Below, in pieces: positions 9,876 through 17,960 of a stretch of DNA of 64,000 bases (positions are counted from its first letter, which is position 1; every line of letters starts with the position of its first letter). Position numbers and translations under genes: made by a program. This DNA is from Peptoniphilus senegalensis JC140 (GTDB taxonomy: Bacteria > Bacillota > Clostridia > Tissierellales > Peptoniphilaceae): NCBI RefSeq assembly GCF_000321025.1, contig NZ_HE610718.1:642600-706599 (forward strand), read 5' to 3'. Under the pieces are notes generated by a model that ran no database searches, was not told the DNA's origin, and was given only the letters and a program-made list of their open reading frames with translations.

Positions 9876-10817
9876 TTAATTAATTTTTCTAAAGTTAACA
9901 ATTTGGTCAAGTGCACCAATTATCATCACAAATATTTGTAGTGTTGATATTGCAAGGCAAAGACCAATTAATAGATACTGTAAAAAACTCTTAAAGCCAA
10001 GTCTTGTCATAAAAAATTTAAGGACGCTTATGCCCGCTACAAAGAGCATAAAATAAATTAGACTCATTAAATTAATCATAAAAACTTGACCGCTAGGACC
10101 AAAATAATCTCCAGTCAAAGTAAAAACTGCAATAGTAGCAATTGAGAGCATAATAATTTCTTTTGGAAATTTTAAAAATTCAAGAGAGGAAGGTTGGATT
10201 ATAAATCTTCCCTTTGAAAGTAGAGTCCTACCAGCTGTGGTGTAAGTTATATAGGAAGTGACAAGAGAAATTATTATTAAAGTAGAAGGAAGAGTTTGTA
10301 GAAAACTCTTGTAATAAATTTCTGCACTTTGAGTAAAATTTGATAAGTCACCTTGAGAAAAGCCAGCTTCCTTAGCAATATTTGTATAAAAACTTGTAAT
10401 TGCATTTATAGTTTCTCTTGAATTTAGTACATCACTATTTATGCCAAAGGCAAATAATAGAACCATTATTGATGTAAAAAATATAAGAGATGTTGCGAAA
10501 ATTGTAGTTGCAACACTTCTATTTGTAGTAATCATATAGTGAAAAATCAAAATAAAGGGTCCAAAAATTGTAAAAATAATTATTGCCTCCATTGGTCCTA
10601 AGATGACACCAATTAGGAGGACAACAGCAATTAATGTAGCCATCACTTTTATAATTCCTTCTTTGATGGACTCAGTTACATACATAGAAGGAAATAAAAT
10701 ATAAAAAAAGGGAAAAATCATTCCAAGCATGGAAATGATTATAGACCTTGTAAAAAGTCTAAAGAGTCCCTTAAAATCAGTTTCTTTTTCCAATAAATCA
10801 ACTCCAGTCTCTTTCAT
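9876..10817 (-). CDS. DUF2232 (YybS-like) polytopic membrane protein
   Basis: This 313-residue protein has about eight hydrophobic helices, a charged N-terminus and no soluble domain. Size, topology and position directly upstream of gdpP match YybS/DUF2232 proteins. The function is unknown; some members resemble S-components of ECF transporters. It starts the four-gene operon ending in dnaB. Confidence 0.8.
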   Translation of the reverse strand: MKETGVDLLEKETDFKGLFRLFTRSIIISMLGMIFPFFYILFPSMYVTESIKEGIIKVMATLIAVVLLIGVILGPMEAIIIFTIFGPFILIFHYMITTNRSVATTIFATSLIFFTSIMVLLFAFGINSDVLNSRETINAITSFYTNIAKEAGFSQGDLSNFTQSAEIYYKSFLQTLPSTLIIISLVTSYITYTTAGRTLLSKGRFIIQPSSLEFLKFPKEIIMLSIATIAVFTLTGDYFGPSGQVFMINLMSLIYFMLFVAGISVLKFFMTRLGFKSFLQYLLIGLCLAISTLQIFVMIIGALDQIVNFRKIN

Positions 10818-10896
10818 TCATTTTACCACAGAATTATAATTTGATAAAGAAATCTAATTTGTGGTAAAAATTTTATATTATATGGTAGAAAATAAA

Positions 10897-10920
10897 AATG
10901 CCAGAGTAAACCCTAGCATT
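10897..10920 (-). terminator. Terminator after the 49-codon gene
   Basis: On the minus strand AATGCTAG / CTGGCATT forms an 8-bp stem (one G-T pair) with an 8-nt loop, followed by TTTATTTT. It lies about 30 bp past the stop of the small gene at 10953-11102. Confidence 0.65.
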
Positions 10921-10952
10921 AAAAGTTAGTAGATAATTAAGTTTCCATCATC

Positions 10953-11102
10953 TTAGTACATAAAGAAACTATTGTAAATTCCATCCTGGCTTTCCTCTAA
11001 GTCTTTTATAAAGTATTTTATATTTTCCATAACCTCATATGTTATTTCTAAATCTTCATAGTGAAATGTAATGCCAGATATAATTATTTTATTTTCTTTC
11101 AT
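10953..11102 (-). CDS. Small hypothetical protein, 49 residues
   Basis: A 49-codon frame starts at an ATG (11100-11102) with an AAGGAG site six bases upstream and stops at TAA. It is followed by a terminator. The product is acidic, has no signal peptide and no clear membrane helix, and reads 'MKENKIIISGITFHYEDLE...' with a C-terminal 'YNSFFMY'. No family is recognised. The strong ribosome site, isolated position and own terminator support a real gene. The DNA on either side, 10818-10952 and 11103-11222, holds only the terminators listed. Confidence 0.6.
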   Translation of the reverse strand: MKENKIIISGITFHYEDLEITYEVMENIKYFIKDLEESQDGIYNSFFMY

Positions 11103-11187
11103 AGAATTCTCCTTTATTTCTCAAAGCAATTTTATAGGATTTACATATAAAAAGATAACTTAAAATGAGAAAAAATTATATAGAGAA

Positions 11188-11211
11188 AAAGCTCCTAAAT
11201 CTAGGAGCTTT
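11188..11211 (-). terminator. Terminator after degV
   Basis: AAAGCTCCTA/TAGGAGCTTT perfect stem with a 4-nt loop. On the minus strand it is followed by TTTTTCTC. It lies 12 bp past the degV-family stop. Confidence 0.88.
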
Positions 11212-11222
11212 ATAAAATACAA

Positions 11223-12065
11223 TTAATTTCTAAAATATGCTAAGAAGAGAGCACCTGGGCCTGTGTGAGTTCCAACTACACTTCCTATTTGTATAAATTC
11301 TGGAGAAGAAATCTTGTCTTCCCACAAATCTTTAGTCTCTCTCAAATACTTTTCAATCTTTTCACTATCTCTTCCTGTGTAGCCAAGTTTAAGTGGCATT
11401 GAAAAGTCAATAGAGCCATGTTTTTTTATCTCGCTAATAAATAAGTTGTTTGCATTTTTTATTCCCTTTGCTTTGCCAACAGATTCTATTGCACCATCTT
11501 CCATGGAAAGGAGAACCTTGACAGAGAAAATTCCGCCTAGAAGAGCAGATGCCTTGGAGATTCTTCCGCCTCTTTCAAGATATTCCAAAGTGTCTACTAA
11601 AACAACAAGTCTAAGCTTCTTTTTTGCATCTTCCAAAATATTTGCGATTTCTCTTGCTGACTTTCCTTCATCTACAAGTCTTAATGCATATTCGACGAGA
11701 GCACCTTCTGCGTTTGAAACATTTAAGCTGTCCACAATAAAAATTTTATCTTCAAGACCTTCGCTTGCAAGTTTTGCACTTTGATAAGTTCCAGATAATT
11801 TTGCTGATAGGACAATGACAACAGCCTCATCGCCATTATCAATAACTTTTTTGTAGGCTTCCATAAAAGCCATAGGTGTTGGTTGACTTGTTTTTGGGAA
11901 CTCTTCCTTTTTTTCAAGCCTTTCATAAAATTCGTCCTTTGTAATATCTACTGAATCTAAAAAGTCTTCATCTCCAAAAGTTACGTGAAGGGGCACTACA
12001 ATTAAGTCCTTCTTAATATTTTCTTCTATGTCACAAGTTGATCCTACAATTATTTTTACTGCCAT
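11223..12065 (-). CDS. DegV family fatty-acid-binding protein
   Basis: This 280-residue DegV-fold protein is of the FakB type, which binds fatty acids for phosphorylation by a FakA kinase. The N-terminus 'VKIIVGSTCDIEENI' carries the conserved S-T-x-D. 'DEAVVIVLSAKLSGTYQSAKLA' and 'LVVLVDTLEYLERGGRISKASALLG' are typical family blocks. No fakA gene is nearby. The gene looks monocistronic, with its own terminator. Confidence 0.92.
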   Translation of the reverse strand: MAVKIIVGSTCDIEENIKKDLIVVPLHVTFGDEDFLDSVDITKDEFYERLEKKEEFPKTSQPTPMAFMEAYKKVIDNGDEAVVIVLSAKLSGTYQSAKLASEGLEDKIFIVDSLNVSNAEGALVEYALRLVDEGKSAREIANILEDAKKKLRLVVLVDTLEYLERGGRISKASALLGGIFSVKVLLSMEDGAIESVGKAKGIKNANNLFISEIKKHGSIDFSMPLKLGYTGRDSEKIEKYLRETKDLWEDKISSPEFIQIGSVVGTHTGPGALFLAYFRN

Positions 12066-12125
12066 ATATTACCTCGCAATTTAAAACTAATATTTATCTA
12101 AATTTGAAAAAACTATTCAAATTAA

Positions 12126-12578
12126 TTATTTGCAATTATTTTCTTCTATCAATAATTTTCCAATATTTTCTGAAAGGGTATCGAGAACTTCATAAAAAAT
12201 TTTTTTCTTTTCCTTTGAAATATTTTTATTGGCAAGCTCCATATAACTTATTGTTTTTTCGCTAATTTGAGAGCCCATAAATCTTCCTTTTTCTGTTAGA
12301 TAGAAGCATCCGCCGTAGTTGTTTTTATTATTTGATTTTTTCTCAACGATTCCTGATTTTATCATTTGATTTAAGTTTCTCGAAACATCAGACTTGTCTT
12401 TACCGCTTATTTTCACAAGTTCACTAGAATTAAGCTTTTCGTTATCATATAGGGCAAGCATATAGATGAGTTGACTTGAGTTTAAACCAAAATCTCTCAT
12501 GACTTGGCTTGCTATCTTTTGCCAGTTTTTTACAATAGTAAAGACTTCATTGGAAAAGTAATTAAATCTATCGAGCAT
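12126..12578 (-). CDS. MarR family transcriptional regulator
   Basis: This is a winged-helix regulator of about 150 residues with a MarR-like core: 'GLNSSQLIYMLALYDNEKLNSSELVKISGKDKSDVSRNLNQMIKSG' then the wing 'FYLTEKGRFMG'. The ATG at 12578 follows GTGGGGTG at good spacing; a GTG two codons upstream is possible. Its promoter has a perfect -35 box inside a palindrome (12625-12640), so autorepression is likely. The divergent gene is a small radical-SAM protein, a possible target. Confidence 0.85.
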   Translation of the reverse strand: MLDRFNYFSNEVFTIVKNWQKIASQVMRDFGLNSSQLIYMLALYDNEKLNSSELVKISGKDKSDVSRNLNQMIKSGIVEKKSNNKNNYGGCFYLTEKGRFMGSQISEKTISYMELANKNISKEKKKIFYEVLDTLSENIGKLLIEENNCK

Positions 12579-12609
12579 AAACACCCCACTATATTATGAT
12601 ACAAATTTT

Positions 12610-12640
12610 AGTATAAATAACACTTGTTGAGATGTCAACA
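12610..12640 (-). promoter_or_regulatory. marR-type promoter with overlapping palindromic operator
   Basis: On the minus strand TTGACA (12638-12633), a 17-bp spacer and TATACT (12615-12610) make a near-consensus sigma-A promoter. The -35 box lies in the palindrome TGTTGA-N4-TCAACA (12625-12640), a plausible MarR dimer site. Confidence 0.75.
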
Positions 12641-12691
12641 TTTGATTTTTTAAAAATTTTATAAAATATTTGTGTTAAGATATTTTAAAAG

Positions 12692-13402
12692 ATGAAATTT
12701 CTTAAAGGAGATGATTTTATTAATAGATATTCAAAAATTACAAATAAGACAAAAAGAGAAATCGTCCTTTTAAAGGCTAAACCTTGCAAGTGGGGCAAGT
12801 GTACTTTTTGTGATTATATAGAGGATAACGAAGTGGACAATAAAAAAATTGACGATATAAATCTTGAAGTCTTAAAAAATGTAACAGGAGAATTTGGAGT
12901 CTTAGAAGTCATTGACTCGGCATCGGTTTTTGATTTGACACAAAATACTCTTAGAGAAATAAAAAGAATTGTAGAAGAAAAAAATATTAAGAGATTATTT
13001 TTTGAAGCCCACTGGATTTATAGAAATAGACTTGATGAAATGAGAGACTTTTTTAAAGTTCCCATAACTTTTAAAACTGGCATAGAAACTTTTGACAATG
13101 ATTTTAGAGAAAGAGTCCTAAAAAAGGGTGCAGACTTTAAAGATTATAGAGAAGTGAAAAAATATTTTGATTCGCCTTGCGTCATGGTAGGCATAAAAGG
13201 TCAGACAAGAGAAATGATAGATAGGGACATGGAGATTATAAAAAAATTCTCTCACGCAACAGTAAATATTTTTATAAACAACTCCACAAATATAAAAAGA
13301 GATGATGAGCTTGTAGCATGGTTCGTGGAAAAATATAAATACTTAGAAGATGACCTTAATGTAGATATTTTATTTGAAATAACAGACTTTGGTGTGGGCT
13401 GA
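12692..13402 (+). CDS. Small radical-SAM-like Fe-S protein
   Basis: This 236-residue protein has an N-terminal cysteine cluster C-x4-C-x2-C in 'KPCKWGKCTFCDYIED' instead of the usual C-x3-C-x2-C. Similar spacing occurs in some Elp3-like or archaeosine-related radical-SAM enzymes. Later segments 'LEVIDSASVFDL', 'FFEAHWIYRNRLDEM' and 'TFKTGIETFDNDFRERVLKKG' fit a radical-SAM barrel. The protein is shorter than most members. Small radical-SAM proteins of queuosine salvage in gut clostridia are one possibility, but no tgt or queT gene is nearby. The substrate is unknown. It has no obvious ribosome site at the chosen ATG. Confidence 0.65.
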   Translation: MKFLKGDDFINRYSKITNKTKREIVLLKAKPCKWGKCTFCDYIEDNEVDNKKIDDINLEVLKNVTGEFGVLEVIDSASVFDLTQNTLREIKRIVEEKNIKRLFFEAHWIYRNRLDEMRDFFKVPITFKTGIETFDNDFRERVLKKGADFKDYREVKKYFDSPCVMVGIKGQTREMIDRDMEIIKKFSHATVNIFINNSTNIKRDDELVAWFVEKYKYLEDDLNVDILFEITDFGVG

Positions 13403-13406
13403 AAAA

Positions 13407-13434
13407 GACGCTGTAGATAAACAGCGCCTTTTTT
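13407..13434. terminator. Bidirectional terminator
   Basis: CGCTGT/ACAGCG core stem with a 6-nt loop. TTTTTT follows on the plus strand and TTTTTC on the minus strand. It sits between the converging radical-SAM gene and the small membrane-protein gene. Confidence 0.75.
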
Positions 13435-13775
13435 CATTCATACTTATTATATTTTAATATTTTATAAATAGTTAAAATAGATAAGGAACTAAGAAAAATA
13501 AAAACATGATTTTGTGGTGAGTTAGATGTCATGGGAGAAATAAAGTCTTCTATAAAGAAATCTATCAAAACTAAAATAATATAAATTATTGCAATGTCTT
13601 TTATATTTTTATTTATTTTAAATCTAAACATGCTTTCACATTTGATTAAAATGATTGTAGTTAATAAGCTATACGCGAGTACAATTAATTTATTTAAGGG
13701 ATAAAATAAATTAATACATCCAAAAGTTATGAATATTAAAAAATATAAAATAAATATAATTTTATTTTTTACCAT
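13434..13775 (-). CDS. Small multi-pass membrane protein (possible immunity protein)
   Basis: This 113-residue hydrophobic protein has about four membrane helices (residues 5-22, 27-45, 60-78, 88-105) with lysine-rich loops and a charged 'KYNKYE' tail. No family is recognised. Its start overlaps the end of the upstream secreted-protein pseudogene by 7 bp, so the two were one translational unit. Small polytopic proteins in this position often protect against a secreted antimicrobial. That role is inferred from layout only. Confidence 0.55.
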   Translation of the reverse strand: MVKNKIIFILYFLIFITFGCINLFYPLNKLIVLAYSLLTTIILIKCESMFRFKINKNIKDIAIIYIILVLIDFFIEDFISPMTSNSPQNHVFIFLSSLSILTIYKILKYNKYE

Positions 13776-14431
13776 GGTACATTAACATTCAGATAGCCAT
13801 TCCCTTTATTAGCATCAAGATGGTTATCTATAAATTTAGCTACTGCAATTCCGGGATCAAAAATATTGTCTATTATAATTCCAGCGAATCTACCAGCATG
13901 AGCTAGCATTCCTTTTAAACCCCAGTCAGAAAGCTTTTTTACAACTTTCGCAACAACTTTTTTTCTATTATTTCTTTTGCTTTTTCTACGCCATATTTTT
14001 TTTGAGCTTTTTAATTCCTGCATTTGCTAATCCGCCTTCACCAGTAGCCAATAAGGCTAAATCTATTACAATATTCAAAGCTTTTCCAGCTTTATCAACA
14101 GAGATAACCTTTTTTACACTTCTTAAATAAGGATCGTTAAAAGTTTTTAGAACTTCTAAAATTTCTTCTTTTTCTTCTGTGGATTTAGTTTCTTTTGATA
14201 CTAAGTAGTCTAATAGTTTAGATTCTTCATCTGTAAGAAGATCTTCATCAAAGTTTTTTTCTAATATTGAATTTGCGAGAGAACCATTGTAATTTTTTTC
14301 TTTGAAGTTAACACAGTCATTGATTTCAGGAAGAGCCTCAGTATTTTTGGATTGTGCAAAAACAGGTATGGATGATGCAAGTATAGAAACGGAGAATAAA
14401 ATAATTGTACTTTTTTAAAATTTTTATTCAT
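13769..14431 (-). pseudogene. Secreted-protein gene broken by frameshifts in A-runs (bacteriocin-like layout)
   Basis: Read from the ATG at 14431, three frames must be joined to give about 221 residues. The signal peptide 'TIILFSVSILASSIPVFA' lies in a frame that has no start codon, because of a six-A run at 14411-14416. The middle frame runs through 'LALLATGEGGLANAGIK' to a stop just after a five-A run at 14008-14012. A seven-A run at 13958-13964 leads into the last frame, 'KKLSDWGLKGMLAHAGRFAG...GYLNVNVPW'. One extra A in each run restores a continuous secreted protein. Alternatively the middle and last frames join by a single change. The middle is acidic, the end basic and amphipathic. The function is unknown. 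Homopolymer sequencing error is an alternative explanation. Confidence 0.7.
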
Positions 14432-14514
14432 GTAAACCGCCTATTAATTAAAAATTAACAATAAAAAAATAACATAAGAAACAGCTAATGTCAACATTAA
14501 AAATAATAAAAATA

Positions 14515-14536
14515 CCCGATGGAATCTTCCACCGGG
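14515..14536 (-). terminator. Terminator after the AbgT-family gene
   Basis: On the minus strand CCCGGTGGAA/TTCCATCGGG forms a 10-bp stem (one G-T pair), followed by TATTTTTATTATTTTT. It lies 24 bp past the stop. Confidence 0.8.
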
Positions 14537-14559
14537 ATTATTTTTGAGAATATTTTATT

Positions 14560-16137
14560 TTAGATAAATAACATTGTTATCATGTCTTGCACATGAAGTG
14601 GTGCATCTGGTCCAACAGGAAGTCCAACTAGGTACCATACTATCATTAGAAGTGTCCAACCAACCAAGAAGAACATTGAGTATGGAAGCATCATTGATGT
14701 AAGTGTTCCAAGCCCAGAGTCTTCATCGTATTTTTGCATGAATACTACGATCATTGCAAAGTAAGACATAAGCGGTGTGATAATATTTGTTGAAGAGTCA
14801 CCAATTCTGTAGGCAACTTGTGTAAGTGCAGGTGAAAGTCCAAGATTATACATCATTGGCACAAATATTGGAGCCATAATCGCCCATTTTGCAGAAGCTG
14901 ATCCCATAAATAGGTTTAAGAAAGCTGAAAGCAAGATGAACATAATTAATAGTGGAAGGCCCTTTAAGTTAATTGACTCTAAGAAATCTGCTCCGTTTTT
15001 TGCAAGAATTAGACCCAAGTTTGTTTGTTCGAAATATTTTACGAACTGTGCTGCAAAGAAGGCAAGTACAAGGTATCCACCCATGCCCTTCATCGCCTTT
15101 GTCATTGCATCAACAAGGTCGTGGGAAGTTTTTATTGTTCCAACAGTTTTACCATAAGCAATACCAGGAATCATGAAAAGTAGTAGCATTCCAGGTATAA
15201 GTCCGTGACCTAAGAAGTTTTTAAGTGTCATTGCATTTTTAGATTCTTCAAAAGATCTAAATGGTGCGTTTGCAGGGAACATCAAAAATGCCATTATTGC
15301 GCAGAATATAATAAGTGCTATAAGTGCATTTCTAAGACCTTTTCTTTCAAGATCTGTAACAGGTGTTTCGTCTGCCTTATAAGAACCGTGATATTCTCCC
15401 AAGTTCTTTTCTACAATTTTAGTAGTTACAAAAGTACCAACGATTGTGATTAAGAAAGTTGATACAAATAGGAAGTACCAGTTACAAGTAGCTGCAAGAG
15501 TCAAGTCTATGCCACCAGCTTTTAGGGCTTCATTTGTAATATTTGTTAATAGTGGGTCAGTAGTACCTAGAGCTAAGTTGGCAGAGAAACCGCCACTTAC
15601 GCCTGCAAAAGCTGCAGCTATACCAGCAAGTGGGTGACGACCTGCATTTGCAAATATAAGTGCTCCTAGTGGAACTACTACTAAGTATCCAGCATCAGAT
15701 GCGATATTTGACATTACACCAGCAAATACAACTGTTGCAGTTAGAAGTGTAGGGTTTACATTTGATAAAAGCCTTTTCAAAGCTGCATTAAAAAGTCCGC
15801 TGTTTTCAGCAACACCAACACCGAGCATAGCCACAAGAACTGTTCCTAGTGGAGCAAAGCCTGTAAAGTTTTCTGTTGCAGAGTTAAAGATGTAAGCAAG
15901 ACCTTCCCAGTTAAGTAAAGAAACTGCTTCTTTAGTTACTTCTTCTTTAGCTTTTGCGTCGAAATATGTAACGCTCAAGCCAGATTTTGCTGCGAAATAT
16001 GATACTATGATTACGATTACACTAAGTATTGCAAAAATCATGGCAGGGTGAGGTAATTTATTACCAATTCTTTCTACGCCTTTCAGAAAGCCGCCAACAT
16101 CATTTTTGTCTCTAATTTTTTTGTTTTGTTCTTTCAT
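14560..16137 (-). CDS. AbgT family transporter (p-aminobenzoyl-glutamate transporter-like)
   Basis: This 525-residue polytopic protein matches the AbgT family. Blocks are 'GVERIGNKLPHPAMIFAILS' at the N-terminus, 'GFAPLGTVLVAMLGVGVAE', 'SDAGYLVVVPLGALIFA', 'LNLFMGSASAKWAIMAPIFVPM' and 'QVAYRIGDSSTNIITPLMSYF'. Members are cation-coupled carriers for aminobenzoyl-glutamate or efflux of sulfonamide-like compounds; the substrate here is uncertain. A GAGGAGG ribosome site precedes the ATG. The promoter carries a Rex-like palindrome. Confidence 0.9.
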   Translation of the reverse strand: MKEQNKKIRDKNDVGGFLKGVERIGNKLPHPAMIFAILSVIVIIVSYFAAKSGLSVTYFDAKAKEEVTKEAVSLLNWEGLAYIFNSATENFTGFAPLGTVLVAMLGVGVAENSGLFNAALKRLLSNVNPTLLTATVVFAGVMSNIASDAGYLVVVPLGALIFANAGRHPLAGIAAAFAGVSGGFSANLALGTTDPLLTNITNEALKAGGIDLTLAATCNWYFLFVSTFLITIVGTFVTTKIVEKNLGEYHGSYKADETPVTDLERKGLRNALIALIIFCAIMAFLMFPANAPFRSFEESKNAMTLKNFLGHGLIPGMLLLFMIPGIAYGKTVGTIKTSHDLVDAMTKAMKGMGGYLVLAFFAAQFVKYFEQTNLGLILAKNGADFLESINLKGLPLLIMFILLSAFLNLFMGSASAKWAIMAPIFVPMMYNLGLSPALTQVAYRIGDSSTNIITPLMSYFAMIVVFMQKYDEDSGLGTLTSMMLPYSMFFLVGWTLLMIVWYLVGLPVGPDAPLHVQDMITMLFI

Positions 16138-16178
16138 TCAAATCCTCCTCATTAATAAAATAATATTCTCTACTAAAT

Positions 16179-16208
16179 ATTATAGTATTTTTGTTATGTT
16201 GGCAACAA
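16179..16208 (-). promoter_or_regulatory. abgT-type promoter with Rex-like palindrome
   Basis: On the minus strand TATAAT (16184-16179) lies 18 bp from TTGTTG (16208-16203). The -35 region is inside TTGTTGCCAACATAACAA (16191-16208), which has the TTGTT-N8-AACAA spacing of clostridial Rex sites, with mismatches to the TTGTTAANNNNTTAACAA consensus. Confidence 0.45.
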
Positions 16209-16349
16209 TTATTTAAGAATATTACTATTTTTTATATTACTGTAATAGATTAAATTAAATGACTTTTTCTAACACAATATGCAATCATTTATGATAGCTA
16301 ATATGTCTATAAATTTGTCAATGACGGGAATAGTGAACTATAAATTTTA

Positions 16350-16378
16350 TTCACAATTTTATCACTTTATGCTAAAAT
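16350..16378 (+). promoter_or_regulatory. sdaAB promoter
   Basis: TTCACA (16350-16355), a 17-bp spacer and TAAAAT (16373-16378). It lies 26 bp before the sdaAB start, leaving a short leader with a GGGAGG ribosome site. Confidence 0.6.
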
Positions 16379-16403
16379 ATACTAGAAAGAGGGAGGTCAA
16401 TCA

Positions 16404-17072
16404 ATGAAAGAATACAGTTCCTTTGAGATTCTTGGACCTATAATGGTTGGTCCATCATCATCTCACACTGCAGGTGCTTGCAAGATAGCAAGAGTTGCAG
16501 CAAAGATTTGTCCTAACAATTATGAAAGTGTTGAATTTTACTTACATGGATCCTTTGCATACACATATAAGGGACATGGCACTGATAGGGCTCTTTTAGG
16601 TGGGATAATGGGTTTTAAAACCTATGATAATTCCATCCGCAATGCTTACGAAATTGCAGATGAGAGGGGAATAGATTATAAATTTATCCCAATGAATTTA
16701 GGAGAAGAGTATCATCCCAATACAGTAAAGATAAAATTTAATTATGAAGATGGAAAAAGTGAATATGTAATTGGCTCCTCTATTGGTGGAGGAAACATGA
16801 TTATAGTTGATATAAATGGAATAAAAGTTGAATTTGATGGAAAATTCCCTACTTTTTTATTCCAATACAATGAACAAAAAGGCGTTATAGCAGAGGTTTC
16901 AACAGCTTTAGCTGATGATAATTACAATATTGAATCTATAAATACAAGTAAGGATGAGCTTACTAATATTGTAACTCTAACTGTTGAGCTAGATGAAAAT
17001 GCCAATGAAAATTTGAAAAATAAATTGTTAAATAATTCTAGATATTTAACTTCAAAATATGTGGAGGTTTAA
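16404..17072 (+). CDS. sdaAB: L-serine ammonia-lyase, iron-sulfur-dependent, beta subunit
   Basis: This 222-residue beta subunit belongs to the [4Fe-4S] L-serine dehydratase, which converts serine to pyruvate and ammonia. 'ILGPIMVGPSSSHTAGACKIARVA' (about residues 9-32) is the signature, and a C-terminal ACT-like domain runs from about residue 148 ('KGVIAEVSTALADDNYNIESI'). The gene is immediately followed by the alpha subunit (TAA then ATG) and a serine-type carrier, forming a serine uptake and fermentation operon. Confidence 0.96.
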   Translation: MKEYSSFEILGPIMVGPSSSHTAGACKIARVAAKICPNNYESVEFYLHGSFAYTYKGHGTDRALLGGIMGFKTYDNSIRNAYEIADERGIDYKFIPMNLGEEYHPNTVKIKFNYEDGKSEYVIGSSIGGGNMIIVDINGIKVEFDGKFPTFLFQYNEQKGVIAEVSTALADDNYNIESINTSKDELTNIVTLTVELDENANENLKNKLLNNSRYLTSKYVEV

Positions 17073-17954
17073 ATGCTAAATACTGCTAAAGAAATTATAG
17101 AAGTATGTAAAAGTGAAGATCTTCACTTTTATGATTTAGTCTTAAAGGCAGAGACAAATACTCTCAAGATGACTGAAGAAGAGATGAAGAAAAAGCTTCA
17201 AGAAATTTTAGATGTCATGAAAGCTTCATCTCATGAAACTCTAGACAAAACTTATGATACTGAATATAAAATGATAGACGGTTTTGCAAAAAAAATGAAC
17301 AACTATCAAAAAGAAAAAGAGCCCTTAACTAGCAAATTTCTAGTTAGGACTATGGCTATGGCCTTTTCCACATCTGAAACCAATGCAAATATGGGGACTA
17401 TTGCAGCAGCGCCAACTGCTGGAAGTTCTGGCATTATACCTGCAGCCTTAATGGCAGCAAGAGATAAGTATGGTTTAGATGATGAGACTTTGATAAATGG
17501 ACTTTTGACATCAATAGGAATAGGGCAAATTATTGGTAAATATGCAACATTCGCCGGTGCTGAAGGTGGATGCCAAGCAGAGTGTGGTTCTGCTAGTGCT
17601 ATGGCAGCAGCTGCTCTAGTAGAAATGCTTGGTGGAAGCGTAGAAGAAGCACTAAATGCAGCCAGCATTACACTTATTAATGTAATGGGGCTCGCCTGTG
17701 ACCCGATAGCAGGACTTGTAGAGTATCCATGTACTTTTAGAAATGCCTCAGGTGTTATGAATTCTTTCATATCAGTTGACATGGCCCTTGCAGGGGTAAC
17801 ATCAATTGTACCTTTTGACGAAGTTTGTCAGGCAATGGGTGAAGTTGGGCACTTATTACATGAATCAATTAGGGAGACTGGTCTTGGCGGGCTAGCAGGA
17901 ACAAAAACTGGTCAATGTATCAGGGCTAAGTTTTTGAATATTAAGGAGGATTAA
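17073..17954 (+). CDS. sdaAA: L-serine ammonia-lyase, iron-sulfur-dependent, alpha subunit
   Basis: This 293-residue catalytic subunit has cluster and active-site cysteines in 'GAEGGCQAECGSASAMAAAA', 'GLACDPIAGLVEYPC' and 'GTKTGQCIRAKF'. 'AAPTAGSSGIIPAAL' is the conserved substrate loop. It forms the functional dehydratase with SdaAB. The spacing to its neighbours, 0 bp upstream and 6 bp downstream, indicates one transcript. Confidence 0.97.
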   Translation: MLNTAKEIIEVCKSEDLHFYDLVLKAETNTLKMTEEEMKKKLQEILDVMKASSHETLDKTYDTEYKMIDGFAKKMNNYQKEKEPLTSKFLVRTMAMAFSTSETNANMGTIAAAPTAGSSGIIPAALMAARDKYGLDDETLINGLLTSIGIGQIIGKYATFAGAEGGCQAECGSASAMAAAALVEMLGGSVEEALNAASITLINVMGLACDPIAGLVEYPCTFRNASGVMNSFISVDMALAGVTSIVPFDEVCQAMGEVGHLLHESIRETGLGGLAGTKTGQCIRAKFLNIKED

Positions 17955-17960
17955 ATCAAA

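Noticed and set aside
12711..12730. ATG preceded by AAAGGAG, a possible alternative start for the radical-SAM gene
   Set aside because: It is out of frame with the conserved cysteine motif; the in-frame ATG at 12692 is kept.
14936..15637. Plus-strand open frames opposite the AbgT-family gene
   Set aside because: They are antisense shadows with no ribosome site, and the minus-strand gene is clearly conserved.
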